44,806 nt of DNA from Phyllobacteriaceae bacterium (GCA_029279965.1 JAJUHJ010000012.1:1-44806), one strand, 5' to 3'. Positions 16,660-25,330 are shown, counted from the stretch's first letter. Numbers and translations: made by a program. Notes: a model not told the origin generated them from the letters alone.

Positions 16660-17418
16660 TCAGATATGCCGGCCCTCATCGACGGGCACGACGATGCCCG
16701 TCGCGCTGGTGAGATGCGTGATACAGGCGATGATGGCACGCGCCACATCATCGGGCGTGGTTACATTGCGCAAGGGAAAGGTCTGCGCCAATGCCTCGAG
16801 CCGTTCGCGCGAACGGCCGGGAACGAAGTCCGTGTCGACGCCGGCCGGCGAGACCGAAAAGACACGCACCTTCGGCGCGAGCACCTTGGCGAGCGCCACT
16901 GTCAGCGTATCCAGCCCGCCCTTTGCCGCGCAATAGGCAAGACTGCTGCCGATACCGGTGCGCGCCGCAATCGAAGAGACATTGACAACCGCAGCATTTT
17001 CGCCGCGCTCCAGCAGAGGGCGGAAGGCACGCACCATAGCGAAGGGTCCGCGCAGATTGACCGTGAGGGTTTGATCGAAGATCTCGTCGGTCAGACTGTC
17101 GAGTTCGTCCGCGGGGACGGGTTTTGTCGCACCGCCGCAATTGACGAGCGCGTCTAGTCTCCCGTACTTCGTTTCAGTCGCCTTTGCCGCCTCGGCAATG
17201 GTTTGGGTTTCGTCGATGGCGATGCGCATAGCGGCGTGGCCTGCCCCGGGAAGGCTTTCGACAAGCTCTTGCGCGGCCTCTGCGCGGCTGTGATAGCCGA
17301 CAACGACCAACGCACCGAGTTCGGCGAGCCTGACCACCGTCGCACGCCCGATACCACTGCTTCCACCCGTCACCAGCGCCACCTTCGGCACCGGAAGCTC
17401 AGTCCGCGAGACGCTCAT
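16660..17418 (-). CDS. Short-chain dehydrogenase/reductase
   Basis: NAD(P)-dependent SDR, last gene of the seven-gene operon. The 252-residue protein has the cofactor motif TGGSSGIGRA near the N-terminus, NCGG where NNAG is usual, and the catalytic Ser in NVSSIAA with YCAAK (Tyr and Lys). In a CoA-linked pathway it likely oxidises a 3-hydroxyacyl group or reduces a ketone. The track start at 17547 lies within the upstream gene; the ATG at 17418 overlaps the acyl-CoA synthetase stop as ATGA and is preferred. Confidence 0.9.
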   Translation of the reverse strand: MSVSRTELPVPKVALVTGGSSGIGRATVVRLAELGALVVVGYHSRAEAAQELVESLPGAGHAAMRIAIDETQTIAEAAKATETKYGRLDALVNCGGATKPVPADELDSLTDEIFDQTLTVNLRGPFAMVRAFRPLLERGENAAVVNVSSIAARTGIGSSLAYCAAKGGLDTLTVALAKVLAPKVRVFSVSPAGVDTDFVPGRSRERLEALAQTFPLRNVTTPDDVARAIIACITHLTSATGIVVPVDEGRHI

Positions 17419-18950
17419 TTTCGGCCCTCCCAATACGGCTTGCGCAATTCCTGCTTCAGAATCTTGCCGACATTCGAGCGCGGCAGCTCTGCCCTGATCT
17501 CGACGGCGGCCAGCCGCTGCGTCTTTCCAAGCCTGGCGTTCACCCATGCAAGCAATTCAGACGTGTCGATCTTCGCCCCCTCTTTCTGTACGACCAGTCC
17601 GAGCGGCGTTTCTCCCCATTTCTCGCTTGGCATCGCGATCACGGCTGCCTCGGCTACTGCCGGATGTTCGAGCAGTTTCTCCTCGAGATCGCTCGCATAG
17701 ATGTTGAAGCCGCCCGATATGATGAGGTCTTTCTTGCGATCGACCAGCAGCAGGAAGCCATCGTCGTCGAACATGCCGATATCGCCGGTCCGGTGATAAA
17801 GGACCCCCTCGGCATCGCGCCAGTAGAAGGCGGCATTCGCCTCTTCGTTGCGGTGATAGCCCGACATCATTGTCGCCGACCGCCCAACGATCTCGCCACG
17901 CTCGCCCGCTGGCACAAATGCGCCCTTTTCATCAATGATGCGGATATCGTTTCCAGCTGCCGGCCGGCCTACTGTATGCGCCTTATCGGGAAAGGCGGAC
18001 ACGTCGAGGATGCATGTGCATCCCCCCTCGGTTAATCCGTAGACCTCCAGGAAGCGGCCCGGCCATTTCTGCGCAATTTCACGCTTGAGCATGGGCGCCA
18101 GTGGGGCGCCGGTGCACTGCTTTACCTTGAAGCTTGAGAGATCGCGACGAGGGAAGCTTTTTGCAGCCAGAATACGCTGATACTGAACCGGCACGAGCAT
18201 GGTGTGTGTCGCACCCTCACGCTCCGCCAGGTCCAAATAGGCTTCCGCATCGAATTTGGACATCAGGATAACGCGTCCGCCGTGAAAGAGCGTCGCAAGC
18301 AGCGGCATCAGCGTCGTGTTGGAGTAGAGGGGCGTGGCAAGGAGCATCGTACTCGACGGGCCGATTCCGAAAAGGCTCCGCGCGGCCTGCCGGTAGCGCA
18401 TTGCGTGCGAATGCACGATGCCTTTGGCCCGCCCGGTCGTCCCGGAACTGTAGATGATGTTGAACTCGGCCTCCGGGGCGGGGAGGGCAGGTGCGGCAAG
18501 TGTTGCCGTGTTTTCACAAAAGGATGCGAACGATCCCGGCCCCCTCGAACCGACGAGCACGATGCGCGACGGTTCGATATTGCGCAAAAGATCGCGACTT
18601 TCCGCATCCGCGAAGACGATTTCGGGCGCACAATCTTCCAGCATCCCGGCAATCGCATCGGCATGCGCGGAAAGCGGAAGCGGCACAGCCGATCCACCTG
18701 CTGCGATCGTGCCGAGATAGGCGACCACCATATCCGCACTGGTGTTCCCCAGAAGGGCCACACGGCCAGGTTTCCGATCGCCGTTGGCAGAAACCGCCCC
18801 TGCAAACGACAAGACACGCTCCCGCAGGCCCGCCCAGTCGAGGCGCACCGGGCCGCATTGAAGCGCAGTATCGTGCGGGCGGGAAAGACCGTGCGCAAGG
18901 ATGCAATCGAGCAGCCGCCCTTCTTCGGAGACAGGTCCGTTCACGTGCAT
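17415..18950 (-). CDS. Acyl-CoA synthetase (AMP-forming)
   Basis: Adenylate-forming CoA ligase that activates a carboxylic acid with ATP and CoA. The 511-residue protein carries the P-loop-like IYSSGTTGRAKGIVHSH, the GLTEGG motif, YHRTGDIG, the hinge RKKDLIISGGFNIYASDLEE and the C-terminal catalytic Lys in PRSNVGKILKQELRK. It is most like the short/medium-chain or aryl-acid branches, but the acid cannot be assigned. It starts 5 bp after the MaoC stop and overlaps the SDR start by 4 bp, so all three are co-translated. Its presence shows that the pathway passes through CoA thioesters. Confidence 0.92.
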   Translation of the reverse strand: MHVNGPVSEEGRLLDCILAHGLSRPHDTALQCGPVRLDWAGLRERVLSFAGAVSANGDRKPGRVALLGNTSADMVVAYLGTIAAGGSAVPLPLSAHADAIAGMLEDCAPEIVFADAESRDLLRNIEPSRIVLVGSRGPGSFASFCENTATLAAPALPAPEAEFNIIYSSGTTGRAKGIVHSHAMRYRQAARSLFGIGPSSTMLLATPLYSNTTLMPLLATLFHGGRVILMSKFDAEAYLDLAEREGATHTMLVPVQYQRILAAKSFPRRDLSSFKVKQCTGAPLAPMLKREIAQKWPGRFLEVYGLTEGGCTCILDVSAFPDKAHTVGRPAAGNDIRIIDEKGAFVPAGERGEIVGRSATMMSGYHRNEEANAAFYWRDAEGVLYHRTGDIGMFDDDGFLLLVDRKKDLIISGGFNIYASDLEEKLLEHPAVAEAAVIAMPSEKWGETPLGLVVQKEGAKIDTSELLAWVNARLGKTQRLAAVEIRAELPRSNVGKILKQELRKPYWEGRK

Positions 18951-18955
18951 TGTCC

Positions 18956-19414
18956 TCAGCTGTCCATGATCAACAGGATGTGCCGCGCAGAAAGAACCGG
19001 TTCGTCTGCGCCCAGACGTTCAGTCTCAACGTCCGTCTCAATCCGGGTGCCGAGCCTGTGGGGCGTGGCATCGACCAGGGTCTGTTTAAGCCTCACACGG
19101 CTCCCCACGGGTACCGGCGCGGTGAAGCGCACCCGGTCATAACCGTAGTTCAGGCCGCGACCCCGGTTCCGGATGGCGTAGATCTCCCGCTGCAGTCTCG
19201 GCATCAGCGAGAGCACGAAAAGTCCATGCGCGATCGTCTTTCCGCCGGGCATCTCGCGAGCTGCGCGCTCGACATCAACGTGGATCCAGTGATCATCTCC
19301 TGTCAGGCGGGCAAAATCGTCAATGGCAGCCTGCCGGATCTCGACCCACTGCGAATGGCCGAGCGTGGTTCCGGCATGTGCCTTGAGGTCCGCAGCATGC
19401 TCCACGATCAGCAT
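18956..19414 (-). CDS. MaoC/NodN-like hydratase
   Basis: Hot-dog fold protein of 152 residues with FARLTGDDHWIHVDVERA, the Asp/His hydratase motif of MaoC and NodN proteins, then GGKTIAHGLFVLSL and NYGYDRVRFTAPVPVGSRVRL. Expected to hydrate an enoyl-CoA. Its ATG overlaps the stop of the quinone oxidoreductase gene by one base (TGATG), and the acyl-CoA synthetase follows after 5 bp. Confidence 0.88.
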   Translation of the reverse strand: MLIVEHAADLKAHAGTTLGHSQWVEIRQAAIDDFARLTGDDHWIHVDVERAAREMPGGKTIAHGLFVLSLMPRLQREIYAIRNRGRGLNYGYDRVRFTAPVPVGSRVRLKQTLVDATPHRLGTRIETDVETERLGADEPVLSARHILLIMDS

Positions 19415-20445
19415 CAGTCCACGCCTCCGGCCGCTGCCGGTGAAGCAATCTTGTCAGCCAATGCTGGATCGACGGCGAGCACCACCTTGCCAATCTGCCT
19501 GTTCTCATCGAGGATGCGGTGAGCCTCGCGCGCCTCATCGAACGGAATGGCCGCATGTATCCGCGTGACGATTTGGCCGGATTCCAGAAGCGGCCAGACT
19601 TCCTTGACGAGTTCGGCCCCCAGCCGCCCCTTGTAGGATGGCGGCCGCGGCCGGAGCGTCGAGCCGGTGAGCGTCAGCCTGCGGCGCACCACGTCCCGGA
19701 CATTGACCTCAGCGGTCGCCCCGGAATGGCTGGCGATGAAGACCAGCCGGCCATCCGGCTTCAGGAGATCGAGCTGTTTCTGCGTGTAGGGTCCGGCTTG
19801 CCCGTCAAGAATCACGTCCACGCCCTCGCCGTCAGTAAGCGAACGGATCTCCTCTTCCCAATTTTCACGATAATCGACCGCAGCCCTGGCGCCGATCTCA
19901 AGACAGACGGCGCGCTTCTCCGCGGTGCCGGCGGTTGCAAAGACCGTCGCATGCCTGAGTTGGTTGGCGATCTGAATGCCGGCCATGCCGACGCCGCTGG
20001 TACCGCCCTGGATCAACAGGCTCTCGCCCGGCGCGAGCCGCGCGAGCCAGATAAGGTTGTTCCAGGCGGTAAAGAAGACCTCCGGCAGGGATGCGCCTTC
20101 AACGAAGCTCAATCCGCGCGGGACAGGCATGCACTGAAGCGCGGGGACGCAGCAATATTCGGCATAGCCCCCGCCATTGGTGAGTGCGCAGACTGCATCG
20201 CCTTTGGCAAGGTGACTAACCTTCTCGCCTGTCTCCTCCACCACACCTGCCACATCAAGGCCCGGGATGTCGGAGGCGCCGGGTGGCGGGGGATAGAGGC
20301 CGCGGCGCTGTTGCACGTCGGGCCGGTTCACGCCTGCCGCCACCACGCGGATCAGGACATCCTCCGGTCCGGGCTTCGGACGCGGGCGTTCCGCGACCTC
20401 CAACACCTCCGGACCGCCGGCACCCCTGATCTCAATGACGCGCAT
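19414..20445 (-). CDS. Zinc-free NAD(P)H:quinone oxidoreductase-like MDR protein
   Basis: Medium-chain dehydrogenase/reductase of the quinone oxidoreductase (PIG3/QOR) subfamily, 343 residues. GVNRPDVQQRRGLYPPPP is characteristic of this branch, as are GLDVAGVV and the nucleotide-binding LIQGGTSGVGMAGIQIA. Structural zinc cysteines are absent. Members reduce quinones or the double bond of enones and enoyl thioesters; in this operon an enoyl-CoA or unsaturated-ketone reductase role would fit, but is inferred. A gap of 6 bp separates it from the upstream FAH gene. Confidence 0.9.
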   Translation of the reverse strand: MRVIEIRGAGGPEVLEVAERPRPKPGPEDVLIRVVAAGVNRPDVQQRRGLYPPPPGASDIPGLDVAGVVEETGEKVSHLAKGDAVCALTNGGGYAEYCCVPALQCMPVPRGLSFVEGASLPEVFFTAWNNLIWLARLAPGESLLIQGGTSGVGMAGIQIANQLRHATVFATAGTAEKRAVCLEIGARAAVDYRENWEEEIRSLTDGEGVDVILDGQAGPYTQKQLDLLKPDGRLVFIASHSGATAEVNVRDVVRRRLTLTGSTLRPRPPSYKGRLGAELVKEVWPLLESGQIVTRIHAAIPFDEAREAHRILDENRQIGKVVLAVDPALADKIASPAAAGGVD

Positions 20446-20451
20446 CTTGCT

Positions 20452-21438
20452 TCATTCCTTCCAGCCATGGACCACCGGATTGGAGAGCCGGCCAAGACCT
20501 TCGATCTCGATATCGATGGTACCGGAAAGCTCATGCATGTTGACGGAGCGGTGGCCGTTCGGAAACTTGCCCAGTCCCTTGGCCGAGGTGCCAAAGCAGA
20601 TCACGTCGCCAGGCTCCAGCGTAAAGTAGCGGCTGGCCTCGGCGATGACTTCCTCAACCGTGAAGCGGTAGCTGGAGGTGGAATCGATGGCGAATGGCTC
20701 ACCGTCGAACCAGCCTTTCACCTCAAGCGCGTTGGGGTCCTTTACCTCGTCGCTCGTGGTGATCCACGGCCCCATCGGACCGAAGGTATCGCTCGCCTTC
20801 GAGCGGGCGTGATAGACGAAATAAACGTCGCGGTCATCCTCCCCGTGGCGCCTGCGCCAGCCTAGATGGTGTGGCCGGATAAGCTCCGGCTCGCGGGTGG
20901 TCGCGATGGAATCGAGGCCGAATTTCAACCCGTGCGAGGTCACGTCATTGACGATCGTGTATCCGAAGATTGCATCCCGTGCTTCCTCTACCGCGATCTT
21001 GCTGCAGCGACGTCCGATAATGGCAGCAAGCTCCAGCTCAGGAATGGTATCTCCGTAATGCTCCTCGATAATCACCGGCTTCTTGTGCCCGGTGAGGCAA
21101 GAGGGTGCCTTGAGGAAGAAGTTGGGAACGCCTGGGTCGCGGTGGGCGGATTTTCGTATACCCATATTGTTGAAGGCAACACCGATGATCTTGGAGGGCC
21201 GCGGCTGCGGCGGCAGCCAGTCCACGGCTTCCTCCGGAAGGGGCGTTCCATTGCCCTTGTCCAGCGCCTGTCGCGCGCGGTCCAGTTCGGCCTCGCCTCT
21301 TTCGATGAGGTCGTTCATCGTAGCGGGGCTCTCCCCCAGACCGGCGGAGCGGTAGAGTTCCGACAGGGGCAGAATGTCGGTGCCTCTGCCGGCGATCAGA
21401 GTTGCTTTGCCTTCTCGGCTGATGGTGCCCAGTCTCAC
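20452..21438 (-). CDS. Fumarylacetoacetate hydrolase family protein
   Basis: Metal-dependent enzyme of the FAH superfamily, which cleaves C-C bonds of acylpyruvates, decarboxylates 2-oxo acids or hydrates dienoates. The 328-residue protein shows IIGVAFNNMGIRK, the metal-binding acids in PELELAAIIG and the YTIVNDVTSHGL segment, and SGTIDIEIEGLGRLSNPVV at the end. A long insertion with GWRRRHGEDDRDVYF in the middle is unusual among small FAH hydratases. Translation starts at GTG (21438) after AAGGAGTACAGAC. It lies between the transporter and the quinone oxidoreductase, so it probably acts directly on the imported compound or a first product. Confidence 0.88.
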   Translation of the reverse strand: MRLGTISREGKATLIAGRGTDILPLSELYRSAGLGESPATMNDLIERGEAELDRARQALDKGNGTPLPEEAVDWLPPQPRPSKIIGVAFNNMGIRKSAHRDPGVPNFFLKAPSCLTGHKKPVIIEEHYGDTIPELELAAIIGRRCSKIAVEEARDAIFGYTIVNDVTSHGLKFGLDSIATTREPELIRPHHLGWRRRHGEDDRDVYFVYHARSKASDTFGPMGPWITTSDEVKDPNALEVKGWFDGEPFAIDSTSSYRFTVEEVIAEASRYFTLEPGDVICFGTSAKGLGKFPNGHRSVNMHELSGTIDIEIEGLGRLSNPVVHGWKE

Positions 21439-21467
21439 GTCTGTACTCCTTGATTTGAAAACCTGCG

Positions 21468-23459
21468 TCAGACCGGCGCGGAATGCCGCACCATGCCCTG
21501 ATTAATGAAGATTGCAAACGCCACCACGGGACCAGCGATGCCAAGGGCAAGCAGCACGAGGTGGAGCTCCGTCCAACCTGGAATGACCTCTGCAGGCAGC
21601 GCGGTCAGGATCGCAGCGAAAAGTAGAAGTCCGCGAAGAAGCAGACCATACCGGCGACCGATGAAGAGCGGTCCGACGAACGGCAGATAACCTTGCATGG
21701 CATAGGCGAAGAGCGCGATTCCGGCGACAGCCAGCCCGGTCGAGATGATGATATCCAGGGCGCTGCCTTGCAACAAAAGGGCAGGCTCGAAGACAAAGAA
21801 GAAGGGGATGAAGTAGATCACACTGCCAAGCCGCATGGCCTCGAAGCCTGTCTTCATCGGCGGCGTCTTGGCAAGCGAAGCCGCCGCGAAGGCACCGAGC
21901 GCCACAGGCGGTGTGATGAAGGACAGCATTCCCCAATAGAAGATGAACATGTGGGCCGCCATGGGGTTCACGCCAGCCTGAACAAGAGCGGGCGCAAGCA
22001 GGATGGCAAGAAAGATATAGGCGGCCGTGGCAGTCATGCCGACACCGAGAATAAGCCCGGTGAAGGCGCCCATCAGAAGCAGGAGCATGCTGCTGCCGCC
22101 GGCGACCCGGAGCAGGTCGTTGACCAGTGTCGCGGCCACCCCCGTCATCGAGAGTGCGCCGATGATCAATCCTACGGCAGCGAGGATCGCGACCATGTTC
22201 GCGAAGAGCGCGCCGAGTGCGTCGAAGAACTTGCCGATTTCCTTCCAACCCCAGCGATGTTCCTTGGAAAAGAGCTGGTTGAGCAGGATCAAGAGCGGCG
22301 TGGCGTAATAGGGCGCGAGCGCCTCTCGCCGCATGACGAGAAGCATGTAGATGAGCAGCGCGAAGGCGAAGATGTAATACCAGCCGTCCTTCAGCGTCTT
22401 GCCGAGTGCCGGCAGTTCCTCCTCTGGAAGACCCTTCAGATTTTCCCTGCCTGCCATGGCGTCGATCTGCGTGAACAGGCCGAAGAAGTAGAGAACGGAG
22501 GGAATGATCGCGGCCAGCGCGATGTCCGCATAGGGCACGTTCATGATGCTTGCCATCACGAAAGCGGTCGCGCCCATGACCGGTGGCATCAGCACGCCAC
22601 CCGTGGAGGCGCATGTCTCAACGCCGGCCGCGAAAACGGGACGAATACCGGTGCGTCGCATCGCCGGGATGGTCATGGCCCCGGTGGTGAGCACGTTGGT
22701 GATGACGCTGCCGCTCATGGAACCCAAAAGGCCGCTTGAGAAGATCGACACCTTGGCCGGCCCTCCACGCACCTTGCCAAGCAACGCGAAAGACAGATTC
22801 ATGAAGAAGTTTCCTGCTCCCGTCTGCTGGAGTGCCGCGCCGAAGAGCATGAAGCCGACGATGAGTTGGGCGAAGGTGCGCAGCGGGATGCCGAGGATGC
22901 TTTCCGAGCCCATCGCGTGATAGGCGGCGGTATAGCTGGGAGGAGAGCTGAAGCCGGCAATCGCATTCGGCAGATATTCGGTATAGATCGGATAAAGAGA
23001 CATCACGCCGACGATGATCGCCAGCGGCAATCCACCGGCGCGCCGTCCCCCTTCGAGCACCAGAAGCCACAGCGCGAAAGAAAAGTAGACGGCGATCTCC
23101 GGCGGCGCCATTTCCCAGCCGCGCAGCGAGATGTTGAAGGCGTTGGCAAAGAAATATCCGCAGGTGACGAGCGCCACCAGGCCGAGAACCCAATCATACC
23201 ATGCAGGAGCAGCCCTGTCCGCGTTGCGCGTCGGGTAGACGAGAAAGGTCGAGAAAAGGCCCAGCGCGATGATGGAATAGTAGAAGCGCAGGTCAATGAG
23301 CGTGTAGCCGAGGAAGAACCCGAAATTGAAGGCTTGATTGACCGCCAGCACGAGGATCACGGCGGAGGCTATTCGCACCACCCAGAGCGGCAGGCCTACA
23401 AGGTCCCGCGGTCCGGACTCGAATTGTTGCTGTATCTTTTCCGTGACGCTATCGCTCAT
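21468..23459 (-). CDS. TRAP transporter, fused small and large permease (4TM/12TM)
   Basis: Inner-membrane sodium-coupled permease in which the small DctQ-like and large DctM-like subunits are one 663-residue protein, the form that partners with TAXI binding proteins. About 16 or more hydrophobic segments are visible. The N-terminal four-helix part (to about residue 160) is followed by the DctM domain with GLLGSMSGSVITNVLTTGAMTIPAM and the second repeat around GAFTGLILGVGMTATAAYIF. The start at 23459 follows GGGAGGAACACG. No binding protein is adjacent; the TAXI protein at 11721-12875 is the likely partner. It follows the DUF6282-like gene by 32 bp and precedes the FAH gene by 29 bp. Confidence 0.93.
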   Translation of the reverse strand: MSDSVTEKIQQQFESGPRDLVGLPLWVVRIASAVILVLAVNQAFNFGFFLGYTLIDLRFYYSIIALGLFSTFLVYPTRNADRAAPAWYDWVLGLVALVTCGYFFANAFNISLRGWEMAPPEIAVYFSFALWLLVLEGGRRAGGLPLAIIVGVMSLYPIYTEYLPNAIAGFSSPPSYTAAYHAMGSESILGIPLRTFAQLIVGFMLFGAALQQTGAGNFFMNLSFALLGKVRGGPAKVSIFSSGLLGSMSGSVITNVLTTGAMTIPAMRRTGIRPVFAAGVETCASTGGVLMPPVMGATAFVMASIMNVPYADIALAAIIPSVLYFFGLFTQIDAMAGRENLKGLPEEELPALGKTLKDGWYYIFAFALLIYMLLVMRREALAPYYATPLLILLNQLFSKEHRWGWKEIGKFFDALGALFANMVAILAAVGLIIGALSMTGVAATLVNDLLRVAGGSSMLLLLMGAFTGLILGVGMTATAAYIFLAILLAPALVQAGVNPMAAHMFIFYWGMLSFITPPVALGAFAAASLAKTPPMKTGFEAMRLGSVIYFIPFFFVFEPALLLQGSALDIIISTGLAVAGIALFAYAMQGYLPFVGPLFIGRRYGLLLRGLLLFAAILTALPAEVIPGWTELHLVLLALGIAGPVVAFAIFINQGMVRHSAPV

Positions 23460-23491
23460 CGTGTTCCTCCCTTGGCCTCAAGGTGGCAACC

Positions 23492-24430
23492 TTATCCGAT
23501 GTCGAGCCCTACGAGCTTTGCCGGATTATCCCGCACCATGGTTTGCACCTCCTCCTCGGTGAAACCGAGCGCAAGGCACAGCTTGATGGCCTGCCGCAGG
23601 CCTTCGACCGGCGTCGGATTGTCGACCTGGCCGAGATCGGAACCGATTGAAGAGTGTGCGACGCCCGCAGCCAGAAGATGCTCCTTCAGATCCTGCGGCG
23701 AGAAGACGTTGAAGCGCGAGTCGACATAAAGACAGGCGGACTGCTCGATCAGCGCCCCGAACTCGGCCAGTTCCGTGATGTCTTCATAGGTGAAGTGGAG
23801 GCCATACATCGGATGGTTGACGAGTAGCCGCCGCACACCGCGCTTCTTGGCTTCCGTGAAGAGTTTCCAGATCTCCCACACATGCAGATGTCCGGAGGAC
23901 AGGATGGCATCGAACTCGGCGATGGAATCGAGGATCTGTTTCACCTCATCCAGGATTTCGCCATAGGCATCAACCACCGTGATGGCGGGCGACGGCTTGA
24001 GTTGCACGTTGGAGGCCAGCCGCTGCTTGCGATGGGAGCTGCGGATGTGGTTGGCGGACTGCGCCGTCGGCATCCAGATCAGCTTCGCGCCCATTTTGAG
24101 CTGGGCATCGACCACGAACGGATTCAGGCCGCCCACACTGTTGTTGAGGACAAGCCCTCCATACATGGCAACATCCAGATGCCCCAGCACCCGGTCCATG
24201 ATCGGTATGAAAGGGGCGACCGAATAATGATGATCCTTGAAGAGAATGCCGCGCATGCCGGCGGCCGCGGCCTCTTCCACCGCCTGAAAATGATCCACCT
24301 GTCTCGGCATGGTGGAGGGGCCGGAATGGACGTGAAGGTCCACCGCGCCTTTCAGGAGCTTATCGGCAACCGCATCGTCGATGCCGGCGATGAGTTCGCG
24401 CACTGCCTGTCTGTTCTCGTTCGAAGCCAT
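23492..24430 (-). CDS. DUF6282-like metal-dependent hydrolase, first gene of the catabolic operon
   Basis: A 312-residue protein with the layout of amidohydrolase-superfamily TIM barrels: an N-terminal DLHVHSGPS metal motif, FKDHHYS after strand 2, SGHLHVWEIW, NHPMYGLHFT and GSDLGQVDNPTPVEGL late in the barrel, supplying His and Asp ligands. I place it in the uncharacterised family DUF6282 from memory. The function is unknown; a hydrolase or decarboxylase acting on the imported compound is plausible. The 597-residue track frame is wrong upstream of the ATG at 24430, because that part is antisense to the IclR gene. It is divergent from IclR with a 117-bp control region. Confidence 0.82.
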   Translation of the reverse strand: MASNENRQAVRELIAGIDDAVADKLLKGAVDLHVHSGPSTMPRQVDHFQAVEEAAAAGMRGILFKDHHYSVAPFIPIMDRVLGHLDVAMYGGLVLNNSVGGLNPFVVDAQLKMGAKLIWMPTAQSANHIRSSHRKQRLASNVQLKPSPAITVVDAYGEILDEVKQILDSIAEFDAILSSGHLHVWEIWKLFTEAKKRGVRRLLVNHPMYGLHFTYEDITELAEFGALIEQSACLYVDSRFNVFSPQDLKEHLLAAGVAHSSIGSDLGQVDNPTPVEGLRQAIKLCLALGFTEEEVQTMVRDNPAKLVGLDIG

Positions 24431-24447
24431 TGTCACCGTCTCCGTCG

Positions 24448-24471
24448 AAGCTTTGATCAGCCTTAAAGCTT
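24448..24471. promoter_or_regulatory. Inverted repeat AAGCTTT-N10-AAAGCTT
   Basis: A perfect 7-bp inverted repeat with a 10-bp spacer just upstream of the DUF6282-like gene, in the divergent IclR control region. Half-site centres are 17 bp apart, compatible with a dimeric regulator or with secondary structure in the leader. Its role is unknown. Confidence 0.4.
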
Positions 24472-24505
24472 GACTCCGTTTCTCGACAACGTATCGATAA
24501 GAGGC

Positions 24506-24522
24506 GTTTCGCCAGGCGGAAC
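24506..24522. promoter_or_regulatory. IclR-type operator candidate, site 4
   Basis: GTTTCGCCAGGCGGAAC, of form RTTYCG-N5-CGRAAC, 25 bp before the IclR start and 76 bp before the divergent operon. Shares 12 of 17 bases with site 3. The position fits autoregulation together with control of the operon. Confidence 0.65.
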
Positions 24523-24547
24523 GAACTTGCGATGGGGGAGGTTGATT

Positions 24548-25330
24548 ATGGGTATCCGAGCGATCGAGCGTGCCATGCGCGTCCTGCAGGAAATGAACCT
24601 GCAGCCCTACACGTCGATCTCCCACCTCCACAAACGCACCGGGCTTCCCAAGCCCACGCTGGTGCGCATCCTGAAAACACTCGAGGAAGCTGGCTATGTC
24701 GAGAACGACCCCCGGCTCGGCGGTTATCAGGTAAGTGCCCTGGTCAGCTCTTTGAGTTCGGGCTTCCACAAGGAGCCGATGGTGGTGGAGGCAGGCAGGC
24801 CATGGGCGATCGCCATCACCCGCAAACATCAATGGCCGGTTTCGATCTCGCTGCTGGACCGGGACGCAGTTGTCGTGCGCTTCAGCACGGTTCCCGACAG
24901 TTCGATGTCTCCGTTCCACAAGACGGTCAATATGCGGCTGCCACTCATCACGCGCGGAATGGGCCTGGCGTATCTCGCCTTCACGGCACCGGAAGAATTC
25001 CGCCTGATCCTCGACATCCTGCGCAAATCCGACGATCCGGAGGATGAGCTTGCGCATCATCCGGAACAGGTCCTGCGGCGGGTGGAACGTGTGCGCGAGC
25101 TGGGTTATGCTACACGGTCCCCGCATGTGGAGCCCAGGAACTCCAATACGATTGCGGTTCCCATTCTCAATGATGACGGCCGGGTCATGGCGAGCCTGGG
25201 CCTTACCTACTTTACTTCCGCGTTCGGCTCCGAGGCGGAAGCCTGTGAACAATATGCACCGGTGTTGAAGGCGGCTGCGGCACAAATTTCGCGCGATTTG
25301 AAGCGGCTGAGCGCCAGCCCGCTGACATGA
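24548..25330 (+). CDS. IclR-family transcriptional regulator
   Basis: Ligand-responsive regulator of 260 residues. The N-terminal winged helix-turn-helix (AIERAMRVLQEM ... SISHLHKRTGLPKPTLVRIL ... TLEEAGYVEND) is followed by the IclR effector domain from about residue 85, including LPLITRGMGLAYLAF and AVPILNDDGRVMASLGLTY. It resembles the MhpR-like branch that regulates aromatic or organic acid catabolism. The ATG at 24548 follows GGGGGAGGTTGATT and replaces the track start at 24470. Divergent from the seven-gene operon. Four matching operator-like sites in the region make it the probable regulator of all units from 10.4 to 24.5 kb. Confidence 0.92.
   Translation: MGIRAIERAMRVLQEMNLQPYTSISHLHKRTGLPKPTLVRILKTLEEAGYVENDPRLGGYQVSALVSSLSSGFHKEPMVVEAGRPWAIAITRKHQWPVSISLLDRDAVVVRFSTVPDSSMSPFHKTVNMRLPLITRGMGLAYLAFTAPEEFRLILDILRKSDDPEDELAHHPEQVLRRVERVRELGYATRSPHVEPRNSNTIAVPILNDDGRVMASLGLTYFTSAFGSEAEACEQYAPVLKAAAAQISRDLKRLSASPLT

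Noticed and set aside
19519-20865. 448-residue plus-strand frame
   Set aside because: Antisense to the quinone oxidoreductase and FAH genes, which have full domain motifs.
21693-22739. 348-residue plus-strand frame inside the TRAP permease
   Set aside because: Antisense shadow rich in Glu, Arg and His with no domain.
24431-25285. N-terminal extension of the DUF6282-like frame to 597 residues
   Set aside because: This part runs antisense to the well supported IclR gene and has no family similarity; the ATG at 24430 gives the full domain.
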